A stretch of DNA of 15,464 bases. Source: JAKANT01 sp035502095 (GTDB lineage Bacteria > Pseudomonadota > Gammaproteobacteria > Burkholderiales > Burkholderiaceae_F). Position numbers and translations under genes: made by a program. Numbering within the stretch: position 1 is the stretch's first letter; every line of letters starts with the position of its first letter. Shown here piece by piece: positions 6,710-14,682 of this stretch. The notes under the pieces are model-generated. The model saw nothing but the letters and a program-made list of their open reading frames with translations, was not told the DNA's origin and ran no database searches. Where the stretch lies: assembly GCA_035502095.1 (NCBI GenBank), contig DATJUX010000009.1, positions 1-15,464 on the forward strand, written 5' to 3'.

Positions 6710-8254
6710 ATGGCAAGAAAGAAACCGAACATCGTGATCATCTGGGGCGACGACATCGGCCAGTCCAACATCAGCGCCTACTCGAGTGGCCTGATGGGCT
6801 ACAGGACGCCCAACATCGACCGCATCGCCGCTGAAGGCATGCGGTTCACCGACTCCTACGCCGAGCAGAGCTGCACGGCCGGGCGCTCGTCGTTCATCAC
6901 CGGTCAGTGCGGCTTCCGCACCGGCAACACCAAGGTCGGCATGCCCGGCGCGGCGCAGGGCCTGCAGGACCGAGACGTGACGATCGCCCAGTTGCTCAAG
7001 GCCCAGGGCTATGCCACCGCCCAGTTCGGCAAGAACCACCTCGGCGACCGCAACGAACACCTGCCGACGGTCCACGGCTTCGACGAGTTCTACGGCGCGC
7101 TCTACCACCTGAACGCCTCGGAGGAACCGGAGGAGCCCGACTATCCGAATCCCAAGGACTTCCCCAACTTCCTCGCGAACTACGGACCGCGCGGCGTGCT
7201 GGACTGCAAGGCCACCGACAGGGATGATCCGACGGTCGATCCGCGCTTCGGCAAGGTCGGCAAGCAGACCATCAAGGACACCGGCCCGCTGACCAAGAAG
7301 CGGATGGAGACCTGCGATGACGACTTCGCCGCGCGGTCGGTCGACTTCCTGAAGCGCCAGAAGGCCGCGGGCAAGCCCGTCTTCCTGTGGGTGAACTTCA
7401 CCCACATGCACCTGCGCACGCACACCAAGCCCGAAAGCATCGGGCAGGCGGGCCGCTGGCAGAGCCGCTACCACGACACGATGATCGACCACGACAGAAA
7501 CGTCGGCACGGTTCTCAAGGCGCTGGACGATCTCGGCATGGCGGACGACACCATCGTCATGTATTCGACCGACAACGGCCCGCACATGAATTCATGGCCG
7601 GACGGCGCGATGACGCCGTTCCGCAACGAGAAGAACTCGAACTGGGAGGGCGCCTATCGCGTGCCCTGCATGATCAAGTGGCCCGGCCACATCAAGCCCG
7701 GTTCGATCTCCAACGAGATCGTGTCGCACCTGGACTGGGCGCCGACGCTTCTCGCCGCGGCCGGCGTTCCCGACGTGACCGAGCAGCTCAAGAAGGGCAT
7801 GAAGGTCGGCGACGCGACCTTCAAGGTGCATCTCGACGGCTACAACCTGCTCCCTTACCTGACCGGCGAGGCGAAAGAAAGCCCACGCAAGGAGTTCTTC
7901 TACTTCAACGACGACTCCGATCTCGTCGGCCTGCGCTACGACAACTGGAAGTTCGTCTTTGCGGAGCAGCGCGCCACCGGAACGTTGCGGATCTGGGGCG
8001 AGCCGTTCGTGACGCTGCGCTTCCCGAAGCTGTTCAACCTGCGGACCGATCCATACGAGCGGGCCGACGTGACGTCCAACACGTACTACGACTGGTGGAT
8101 CTCCCACGCGTACATCTGCGTCCCGGCGCAAGACATCGTGGGCCGGTTCCTCGCGACGTTCAAGGAATTTCCGCCTAGCCAGGAGGCGGGCAGCTTCAGC
8201 CTGGACCTGGTGCTCGAGAAGCTCAAGGAGGGAGCTACGGGCGGCAGCAGGTAG
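6710..8254 (+). CDS. Arylsulfatase-family sulfatase, Cys-type (CTAGR), paralogue 1
   Basis: The 514-residue protein belongs to the alkaline-phosphatase-like sulfatases, which hydrolyse sulfate esters using formylglycine and one divalent metal. Metal ligands are visible at both ends: IIWGDDIG (Asp14, Asp15) and STDNGPH (Asp-Asn). The nucleophile is Cys55 in SCTAGRSSFITG, a C-x-A-x-R variant of the usual C-x-P-x-R and a type processed by anaerobic maturases. GKNHLGD and FTHMHLRTH supply the sulfate-binding Lys/His residues. There is no signal peptide, so the enzyme is predicted cytosolic, like its maturase. The start at 6710 has a GGGAG ribosome binding site. Compared with its neighbour it carries an insertion around KATDRDDPTVDPRFGKVG, near the active-site entrance. 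The substrate cannot be read from the sequence. Confidence 0.93.
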   Translation: MARKKPNIVIIWGDDIGQSNISAYSSGLMGYRTPNIDRIAAEGMRFTDSYAEQSCTAGRSSFITGQCGFRTGNTKVGMPGAAQGLQDRDVTIAQLLKAQGYATAQFGKNHLGDRNEHLPTVHGFDEFYGALYHLNASEEPEEPDYPNPKDFPNFLANYGPRGVLDCKATDRDDPTVDPRFGKVGKQTIKDTGPLTKKRMETCDDDFAARSVDFLKRQKAAGKPVFLWVNFTHMHLRTHTKPESIGQAGRWQSRYHDTMIDHDRNVGTVLKALDDLGMADDTIVMYSTDNGPHMNSWPDGAMTPFRNEKNSNWEGAYRVPCMIKWPGHIKPGSISNEIVSHLDWAPTLLAAAGVPDVTEQLKKGMKVGDATFKVHLDGYNLLPYLTGEAKESPRKEFFYFNDDSDLVGLRYDNWKFVFAEQRATGTLRIWGEPFVTLRFPKLFNLRTDPYERADVTSNTYYDWWISHAYICVPAQDIVGRFLATFKEFPPSQEAGSFSLDLVLEKLKEGATGGSR

Positions 8255-8353
8255 CCCGTCCTTTCGATTGCTCGTTCGCGCAGGCAATGCCCATTTCGAC
8301 TTGGCCGTCGCATTCGGCGGATGCCTTCAGGAAGCAAGCAGCAAGGAGATCAC

Positions 8354-9859
8354 ATGGCAACCAAGAAACCCAACATCCTCGTCATCTGGGGTGACGACAT
8401 CGGTTGGTTCAACATCAGCGCCTACAACCACGGCATCATGGGGTACAGGACGCCCAACATCGACCGCATCGCCAGGGAAGGCGCCCTCTTTACCGACTGG
8501 TATGGGCAACAGAGCTGTACCGCCGGTCGCGCCGCCTTCATCACCGGCCAGTCGCCGATCCGCACCGGCCTGACCAAGGTCGGTCTGCCCGGCGCAAAGC
8601 TGGGCCTGCAACCGGAAGACCCGACGATCGCCGAGCTGCTGAAGCCCTTGGGCTATGCCACCGGCCAGTTCGGGAAGAACCACCTCGGCGACCGCGACGA
8701 ATTCCTGCCGACGGTGCACGGCTTCGACGAGTTCTTCGGCAACCTCTATCACCTCAATGCCGAGGAAGAGCCGGAAAGCGTCGATTACCCGAAGAACCCC
8801 GAATTCAGGAGGAAGTTCGGCCCGCGCGGCGTGCTGCATTCCTTCGCGGATGGCAAGGGCGGGCAGACGATCGAGGACACCGGCCCGCTGACCCGCAAGC
8901 GCATGGAGACCATCGACATGGAGGTCTCGAAGTTCGCGATCGACTTCATCGAGCGCAACGCCAAGGCCGACAAGCCCTTCTTCTGCTGGTGGAATTCGAC
9001 CCGCATGCACGTGAACACGCACCTGAAGCCGGAGAGCGTCGGGGTCACGGGGCTGGGCGTCACCGCCGACGGGATGGTCGAGCACGACAAGTCGGTGGGC
9101 GAGTTGCTCGACAAGCTCGATCAGCTCGGCATTGCCGACAACACCATCGTGATGTACTCGACCGACAACGGTGCGGAGAAGCTCAGCTGGCCCGATGGCG
9201 GCACGTCGCCGTTCCGAGGCGAAAAGGACACGAACTGGGAAGGCGGCTGGCGCGTCCCGACCGCGATCCGCTGGCCAGGGGTGATCAAGCCCGGCACGGT
9301 CAGCAACGAAGTCTTCTCGCATCAGGACATGCTGCCGACGCTGCTCGCCGCCGCGGGCGAGCCCGACATGGTCGCGAAGTGCCTGAAGGGCCACAAGGCT
9401 GGAAGCAAGACCTACAAGGTCGCACTCGATGGCTACAACCTGATGCCTTACCTTGCAGGCGAGGTCAAGGAAGCCCCGCGCCCTGGCTTCATGTACTGGA
9501 GCGACGAAGGCGACCTGATGGCGATCCGCACCGGCGACTGGAAGGTTCATTTCATCGAGCAACGTGCCATCGGATTCGATGTGTGGCAGGAGCCCTTCGT
9601 GACGCTGCGGATGCCCAAGCTGGTGAACCTGCGTTCGGATCCGTTCGAGGAAGCGGACATCTCGAGCATCCACTACCACACCTGGCGCATCGAACGCATG
9701 TACGCCATGGCGCCGGCCGGCGCGCTCATCGCCCAGTGGCTGCAGTCCTTCGTCGAGTTCCCGCCGCGGCAGAGTCCGGAGAGCTGGAGCCCCGCAGCGA
9801 TGATCGAGAAGCTGAAGAAGAACGCGGAGGCGGTGAAGCACGGCATGTCGCCGGGTTGA
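8354..9859 (+). CDS. Arylsulfatase-family sulfatase, Cys-type (CTAGR), paralogue 2
   Basis: This 501-residue protein is a tandem paralogue of the preceding gene and is collinear with it almost throughout. It has the same set of catalytic elements: VIWGDDIG, SCTAGRAAFITG with Cys55 as the residue to be oxidised to formylglycine, GQFGKNHLGD, NSTRMHVNTH and STDNGAEKLSW. It has no signal peptide. The start is the ATG at 8354, not the upstream in-frame ATG at 8321, because an AAGGAG box lies just before 8354 and the protein then aligns with paralogue 1 from residue 1. It differs in the putative substrate pocket: W-F replaces Q-S after GDDIG, the KATDRDDP insertion is absent, and GVTGLGVTADG replaces GQAGRWQSRY. 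The two enzymes may therefore serve different sulfate esters. The intergenic gap of 99 bases shows no terminator, suggesting one transcript. Confidence 0.93.
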   Translation: MATKKPNILVIWGDDIGWFNISAYNHGIMGYRTPNIDRIAREGALFTDWYGQQSCTAGRAAFITGQSPIRTGLTKVGLPGAKLGLQPEDPTIAELLKPLGYATGQFGKNHLGDRDEFLPTVHGFDEFFGNLYHLNAEEEPESVDYPKNPEFRRKFGPRGVLHSFADGKGGQTIEDTGPLTRKRMETIDMEVSKFAIDFIERNAKADKPFFCWWNSTRMHVNTHLKPESVGVTGLGVTADGMVEHDKSVGELLDKLDQLGIADNTIVMYSTDNGAEKLSWPDGGTSPFRGEKDTNWEGGWRVPTAIRWPGVIKPGTVSNEVFSHQDMLPTLLAAAGEPDMVAKCLKGHKAGSKTYKVALDGYNLMPYLAGEVKEAPRPGFMYWSDEGDLMAIRTGDWKVHFIEQRAIGFDVWQEPFVTLRMPKLVNLRSDPFEEADISSIHYHTWRIERMYAMAPAGALIAQWLQSFVEFPPRQSPESWSPAAMIEKLKKNAEAVKHGMSPG

Positions 9860-9941
9860 CACAGATCAGACGGGGTCGATGGGCCGTGCGCGACGCTTTC
9901 CGCCGACCGCAGATCCCACGCTCAGCATCGGACCGCGCAGC

Positions 9942-11861
9942 ATGCCGCCAAGCCTCACCCGTACGTCGCGTCGCAGGTTTCTCGCTGCCTCGACGGTGCT
10001 CGGGGCCGCGCTGCTCGCCACCCGCCGATCGACCAACGCCCAGGAAAGCAAGACGATGAAGAAGACCTTCACGATCCTGCACACCAACGACCTGCACTCG
10101 GCCTTCGTCGGCATGGGCCCGGCCGCCGACTACACGCCGTTCACGCTGAACGACGACAGCACCCGCGGTGGCTACGCGCGCCTGGGAGCCTTGATCGCGA
10201 CGCGCCGGCAGGCTCGACAGGTCGAGGGCCCGGTGCTGACGCTCGATGCCGGCGACTTCAGCATGGGCACCGCGTTCGCGGCTGCGAGCCGCGAGGTCGG
10301 CGGCGAGCTGCAGCTGCTCGGTCGCATGGGCTACGACGCGACGACCTTCGGCAACCACGAGTTCGATCTCGGCCCCGACGGTCTCGGCCAGGCCATCGAG
10401 GTCGCGGCCAAGGCCGGCCGCATCCCGGCGGTGCTGCCTTCGAGCACGCGCTTCGATGGCAGCGATCCGACGCTCGTGCCGCTGCAGCGCCTCGCCCGCG
10501 ACGGCGTGATCCGCCGCCACCTCGTGATCGAGCGCGGCGGCATCCGCTTCGGAGTCTTCGGCGTGCTGGGCAAGGAAGCGCAGATCTACACCAGCGGCGG
10601 GGCCGCGACCTTCGCCGATCCGGTCGAGACCGCAAGGGAGACCGTCAAGCTGCTGCGCGAGACCGAGAAGGTCGACGTCGTCATCGCCCTCAGCCACGGC
10701 GGTGTCGTCAAGGGGCCCGACGGCCGCTTCAGCGACGGCGAAGACGTGCGCCTGCCGCAGGCGGTGCCGGGCATCGACATCGTGATCGGGGGCCACAGCC
10801 ACACCGAGCTGCACGAGCCCATCATCGTCAACGGCCGCACGCCGGTGGTCCAGACCGGCAAGGAAGGCAGCAACCTCGGCGAGCTGGTGCTCAGCCTCGA
10901 CGGCGCGACGTTGAAGGTCCAGTCGTTCCGACTCCATCCGATCGACGACAGCATCGCCGGCGACCGCGCCATCGATGCCGAGATCGCCAAGCTCAAGACG
11001 TCGGTGAGCGCGGCCGTGTTCGCCTCGCGCGGCTACAGCGTCGACCAGCCGCTCGCCATCGCGCCGCGCGACCTGCCCAACACCTTCACCGACATCGCCG
11101 GCGGCACCCTGCTGGCCAACCTCTGCACCGACGCCTACCGAGCCGCCACGAAGGCGGACATCGGCTTCACCGTCAACGGCATGATGCGTGCACCCCTGCT
11201 GCGCGGCAAGACCGGCGTGCTGACGGTCTACGACGTCTTCGCGGTGGCGCCGCTCGGCGCCGGCGTCGTCGATCGGACCGCGGGAAGCGCGCTCGTCACC
11301 GCCTTCTTCAACGGCCTCGAGCTGAAGCACATGCTCGAGTTCTTCCTCGTCGACAACCCGGCCCATCCCGGCGAGTACTTCCCGCGCAGCTCGGGCATGA
11401 GGTACCGCTACGACACGTCGCGCCCGAGGTTCGATGTCGTGACCGCCATCGAGATCGGCGATCTCGACCGCGGCTACAGCGCCATCGACATGAGCGGCAA
11501 GGACGAGCGCCTGTACAGCCTGACGTGCCCCTTGATGCTCGGCATCATCCTCGTGGCCATCCCCACCTACTCCAAGGGCAAGCTTGCGCTGGTCGCGAAG
11601 AACAAGGAAGGGCAGCCGCTTGCGTCGAGGGCCGAGGCCCTCGATCTCCCACACGCCGCTTCGCCCTACCTGCTCGCGCCGAAGGGCTCGACGGACAAGC
11701 GCAGCGTCGCCACCGACGCCGGCAAGGGCGTCACCGAGATCAAGGAGTGGCAGGCGATCATGGACCACTTGCGCCGCCTGCCGTCGGACGGCAAGAGCGA
11801 GTTGCCGGTGATCCCCGTCGATGAGCGTGCAGCCGAGGTCCGCGCGATCAAGGTGGCCTGA
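9942..11861 (+). CDS. Tat-exported 5'-nucleotidase/2',3'-cyclic phosphodiesterase-type metallophosphatase
   Basis: Taken from the ATG at 9942, the 639-residue product opens with a twin-arginine signal: SRRRFLAAS, then the hydrophobic stretch TVLGAALLA and an Ala-Gln cleavage region near residue 34. This implies a folded, metal-loaded enzyme sent to the periplasm. The metallophosphatase domain shows HTNDLH (Asp50, His52), LDAGDFSMG, GNHEFD (137-142), ALSHGG and GGHSHTE, the two-metal ligands of the UshA/5'-nucleotidase family. A C-terminal 5'-nucleotidase domain follows (FTVNGMMRAPLL, VYDVFAVAPLG, FNGLELKHMLEF), with NGMMR where the classical proteins have NGGGIR-like sequence. About 100 extra residues end the protein. 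ATG at 9879 is an alternative start, 19 bp after the sulfatase stop. The stop overlaps the permease ATG. Substrate unknown: nucleotide or other phosphoester. Confidence 0.88.
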   Translation: MPPSLTRTSRRRFLAASTVLGAALLATRRSTNAQESKTMKKTFTILHTNDLHSAFVGMGPAADYTPFTLNDDSTRGGYARLGALIATRRQARQVEGPVLTLDAGDFSMGTAFAAASREVGGELQLLGRMGYDATTFGNHEFDLGPDGLGQAIEVAAKAGRIPAVLPSSTRFDGSDPTLVPLQRLARDGVIRRHLVIERGGIRFGVFGVLGKEAQIYTSGGAATFADPVETARETVKLLRETEKVDVVIALSHGGVVKGPDGRFSDGEDVRLPQAVPGIDIVIGGHSHTELHEPIIVNGRTPVVQTGKEGSNLGELVLSLDGATLKVQSFRLHPIDDSIAGDRAIDAEIAKLKTSVSAAVFASRGYSVDQPLAIAPRDLPNTFTDIAGGTLLANLCTDAYRAATKADIGFTVNGMMRAPLLRGKTGVLTVYDVFAVAPLGAGVVDRTAGSALVTAFFNGLELKHMLEFFLVDNPAHPGEYFPRSSGMRYRYDTSRPRFDVVTAIEIGDLDRGYSAIDMSGKDERLYSLTCPLMLGIILVAIPTYSKGKLALVAKNKEGQPLASRAEALDLPHAASPYLLAPKGSTDKRSVATDAGKGVTEIKEWQAIMDHLRRLPSDGKSELPVIPVDERAAEVRAIKVA

Positions 11862-12733
11862 TGAAGGACCTCATCGTTGACATCCTGAAGATCGTCGCCC
11901 CGGTCTCCGTGGCGCTGATCGTGTTCGCGCAGGGCCTCGGCATGGCGCCTTCACAGGTCGTGCGCTATTGGAAGGAGCGGCCTGGGCTGATGCTCAGGTC
12001 GCTGGCAGTGGTGCTGCTGCTGATCCCGGCCGTCGCGCTGGTGCTGATCCTGCTGCTCGAGCCCGCTCCCGCCGTCGCCATCGCGCTGGCGATCATGGTG
12101 TCCTGTCCTCCGGCCCCGATGATGCTGAAAACCGCGCCCACCAAGGGGGGCGCAAGCGCCGCATTCATGGCGAGCCTGCACTTGAGCGCAGCCGCCCTCG
12201 CGATCGTGAGCGTGCCCGGCATCCTGTCCCTGCTCTCGATCCCGCTGGGCTTTCGCGCCGAGGTCGACATCCCGGGAATGGTCTGGATCCTCGCGCGCAC
12301 GATCGTGTTGCCGATCGTGCTCGGCAGCGCCGCGCGCGCCTTCTTTCCGGCAGCCGCCGACCGGGCCGCTCCGGTCCTGCGCCGGGCCAGCACCGTGGGC
12401 ATCTGGGTGGTCGTCCTGTTCGCGCTGGCCGCGTTCTATCCCGCGTTGCTGCACATGGATCCGTGGTCCTATGTCGTCATGTTCGCGGTGAGCGCCGCAG
12501 CGCTGGCGATCGGCCACTTCCTCGGACCCAAGGACGCGCACGAACGAACCACCCTCGCGGTCGAATGCGCCGTGCGCCACCCTGCGCTCGCGATCGGCAT
12601 CGGCGTGGCGGCCTCGAGCTCCCAGCAGGCCATGCCGGTGCTGGTGCCTTGCGTGATCACGTTCATCGCGGTCGCGATGATCTACATGAGCGCACGCGGG
12701 CGCCAGCTGCGGCGCGAAGTGGCCCGGGCTTAA
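11861..12733 (+). CDS. Bile acid:sodium symporter (SBF/BASS)-like permease
   Basis: The 290-residue protein is almost wholly hydrophobic, with about 8-9 membrane helices. Hallmarks of the SBF-like fold are the crossover segment VSCPPAPMMLKTAPTKGGAS, equivalent to the CPGG-type unwound helix that binds substrate and sodium, and the second one, ECAVRHPALAIGIGVA, equivalent to the ETGxQNxxLA region. The family moves bile acids, steroid sulfates and other organic anions, usually with sodium. Its ATG overlaps the phosphatase stop (TGATG), which is strong evidence of co-translation with the sulfatase cluster. Because both sulfatases appear cytosolic, an importer for the sulfated substrate is needed; this permease is the only candidate in the window. 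Some SBF relatives export, so direction is an inference. Confidence 0.8.
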   Translation: MKDLIVDILKIVAPVSVALIVFAQGLGMAPSQVVRYWKERPGLMLRSLAVVLLLIPAVALVLILLLEPAPAVAIALAIMVSCPPAPMMLKTAPTKGGASAAFMASLHLSAAALAIVSVPGILSLLSIPLGFRAEVDIPGMVWILARTIVLPIVLGSAARAFFPAAADRAAPVLRRASTVGIWVVVLFALAAFYPALLHMDPWSYVVMFAVSAAALAIGHFLGPKDAHERTTLAVECAVRHPALAIGIGVAASSSQQAMPVLVPCVITFIAVAMIYMSARGRQLRREVARA

Positions 12734-12753
12734 AGGCAGGCGGTTTTCGGAGC

Positions 12754-13917
12754 TCAGAGCCCGAGCACGTGCGTGAAGAGCTTTTCGACCAAGCCCGTCA
12801 ACGGTATCTTGAAGAACACGAGTGGCACGGCCGGCAGGAGCACGGCGGCCAGCATGATCGTGATCAGTCGGCGCCCGAAGGGCACCCAGCGCATGTGCTC
12901 GACGCGGTCGAGTCCGGTGCCGAGGTCCGCGAGGGACTGGAGGTCGGGCGTCCCCAGCATCTCCTTCTGAGGAGAGCGGCCGATCCACTTGGCCTCGAAG
13001 TCGTCGACATAGTGCGATGCCAGCTCACCGTACTGCTCCAGGCCATGGACCCTCGCTCGCCAGAGTTGTGGCGTGAAGATCAAGAGCGGCCCCAGGACCA
13101 GCACCGCCAGCACGAGCATCAGGACGGCCACCGTCAGATAGAGCGTCTCGAAGGTCATGCTGCCGCCGGCGATCTCCTCCGCGAACGATGCGCATTCGAG
13201 CGCTGAGATGGCCACCACCAGCAGGCCGAGATGTCCATGCACGACCTCGAGAAAGCCGATTCCGCCCGCAAAGTCGGGATGGGTGGGGATCAGCTTGAGC
13301 TCGAGGCGCGACACTCGCCGCAGAAAGTGACACCACAGCGCCAGGCGGCAGAGCCAGCGAAGCACCAGGAAGCGAAACACCGTCAGGCACACACCCCAGT
13401 ACCAAACGCCCGTCAGCGTCATCCCGTCCGCCGGCAGGTCTGTACCGGGGCCGGCGCTTGCGCCGTAGAGATGCCGACCGCCGCCCAGGACCGTCACCAG
13501 CAGAGCGACGAGCAGGCACAGCGCCTCCGGCAGCCAGGCGTCCTTCCAGGCGGTGGTTCGAGCAACTTCCGCTTCCAGCGCAGGCAGCTCACTCGCCGGC
13601 ACGACACCGGCTTTCACGATCGTCTCGACGAACATGCCGACGCGCGGCTCGAACATCGCCTCGCAGGCGAAGAACAGCGGGATCGAAACCAGGAGGCGCA
13701 CGTGGACACCGATCGCCGTGAGCGAGAAGAGCCGGTCGCCGAACGAGTCCATCTCGGTGAGCAGCAGCATGACGCCCCAGAGCACGAAGGCCAGGGCAAG
13801 GCCCAGCGGAAGCGTGTCGGTCTCGCCCCGCACGAGGCCCAGCCTGCGGCCGAGCCGGTGCAATGGGCCGCCGAGCAGCGAAAGTCGTTCAGGAGCGTGC
13901 TGGACCATTGTCGTCAT
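12754..13917 (-). CDS. Multi-pass membrane protein of unknown function (about 7 helices)
   Basis: I do not recognise a characterised family. The 387-residue protein has hydrophobic segments at LGLALAFVLWGVMLLL, a second one containing LLVSIPLFFACEAMF, LCLLVALLVTVLGG, WYWGVCLTVFRFLVLRWL, HLGLLVVAISALECASFA, LYLTVAVLMLVLAVLVLG and LITIMLAAVLLPAVPLVFF. Cytosolic loops are charged (LRRVSRLELKLIPTHPDFAGG; FEAKWIGRSPQKEMLGTPDL). The HPDFAGGIGFL and PDLQSLADLG motifs look conserved-family-like but have no known role. ATG at 13917 was chosen; MVQHAP at 13908 is an alternative. It follows the ZIP-like gene by 24 bp and converges on the permease gene with only 20 bp between the stop codons. Confidence 0.75.
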   Translation of the reverse strand: MTTMVQHAPERLSLLGGPLHRLGRRLGLVRGETDTLPLGLALAFVLWGVMLLLTEMDSFGDRLFSLTAIGVHVRLLVSIPLFFACEAMFEPRVGMFVETIVKAGVVPASELPALEAEVARTTAWKDAWLPEALCLLVALLVTVLGGGRHLYGASAGPGTDLPADGMTLTGVWYWGVCLTVFRFLVLRWLCRLALWCHFLRRVSRLELKLIPTHPDFAGGIGFLEVVHGHLGLLVVAISALECASFAEEIAGGSMTFETLYLTVAVLMLVLAVLVLGPLLIFTPQLWRARVHGLEQYGELASHYVDDFEAKWIGRSPQKEMLGTPDLQSLADLGTGLDRVEHMRWVPFGRRLITIMLAAVLLPAVPLVFFKIPLTGLVEKLFTHVLGL

Positions 13918-13941
13918 CGGTGATGGAGCAGTCAGCCGCCC

Positions 13942-14679
13942 TCAGCCGAGGGGCAGCAGGATCGATGCATAGAGCAGCCCGCCGATCAGAAAGGGCCACA
14001 AGCGGCCGTCCTTGTCGGAGGGGAGTTCCATCAGGCTGCTGTTCAGGATGACGGCGCCCGAGAGGAAAGCGAGCAGCAGCGCCACCCAGGCCTGTGAAAG
14101 CGCCGTCAGCTGGCCGATGGCCCAGCCTGCCAACGCCATCGCGGCGAGAACGTAGCGCCCGGTCGTGTCATAGCGCTGGCCATGTTCCTCGTTCAAGGAA
14201 TGATCGACGCCGACGAAGTGAAATGCCATGGCCGCCGTGTACAGCCCGATCGAGACCGGTGTCTCCTCGAGGTTGCGCACCAGCAGATAGCCGACCAGGG
14301 CCACGTAGGCGGCAAAGCCCCCGACGTGCAGCCGGAAGGACGCGCGGTCCCGATCGGGCGCCGCGGACATGCGCAGTCGCGTGCGCAGGTGGTCGAGCGC
14401 GTAGAAGCCCATGAAGCCCAACAGCGCGACGACGTAGACCGCCATGCCCTCGTAGCGCAGCGGTCGGGAGGCCGATTCGACCAGCGCTCTCCTCGCTCCC
14501 TGCAATTCGGGCATGACGTGCACGAACACATAGGCCGTTGCCATGCCGGCGCCGAAGGAGACGAGCGAGCGACGGTCGAACCCGAAGGCCTGCAGGGGAT
14601 ACAGCCGGCGACCGAGCAGGAAGACAGCGGCGAAGATCAGCGCGGGGACAGCCGTTGCGATCGCGTCGGCGCCGGGCAC
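13942..14679 (-). CDS. ZIP-like eight-helix membrane protein
   Basis: The 245-residue product starts at a GTG at 14679, 3 bp after the stop of the DUF202 gene. Eight hydrophobic segments are visible, the number found in ZIP metal transporters. Segment 2 (LVSFGAGMATAYVFVHVMPEL) and segment 7 (FLSGAVILNSSLMELPSDKD) resemble the corresponding ZIP helices with their H-x-x-PE and E-L-P endings. Segment 5 reads MAFHFVGVDHSLNEEHGQRY, rich in His and acidic residues where ZIP proteins coordinate metal, but the canonical HNxxD and HExxH motifs are not seen. A metal-transport function is therefore only suggested. The very tight spacing with the flanking genes indicates one operon. Confidence 0.7.
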   Translation of the reverse strand: MPGADAIATAVPALIFAAVFLLGRRLYPLQAFGFDRRSLVSFGAGMATAYVFVHVMPELQGARRALVESASRPLRYEGMAVYVVALLGFMGFYALDHLRTRLRMSAAPDRDRASFRLHVGGFAAYVALVGYLLVRNLEETPVSIGLYTAAMAFHFVGVDHSLNEEHGQRYDTTGRYVLAAMALAGWAIGQLTALSQAWVALLLAFLSGAVILNSSLMELPSDKDGRLWPFLIGGLLYASILLPLG

Positions 14680-14682
14680 GAC

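Noticed and set aside
8327..11768. Long minus-strand frames (511 and 680 codons) over the second sulfatase and phosphatase
   Set aside because: They mirror strongly conserved plus-strand enzymes, have His/Val/Arg/Asp-rich composition typical of antisense frames in GC-rich genes, and show no domain.
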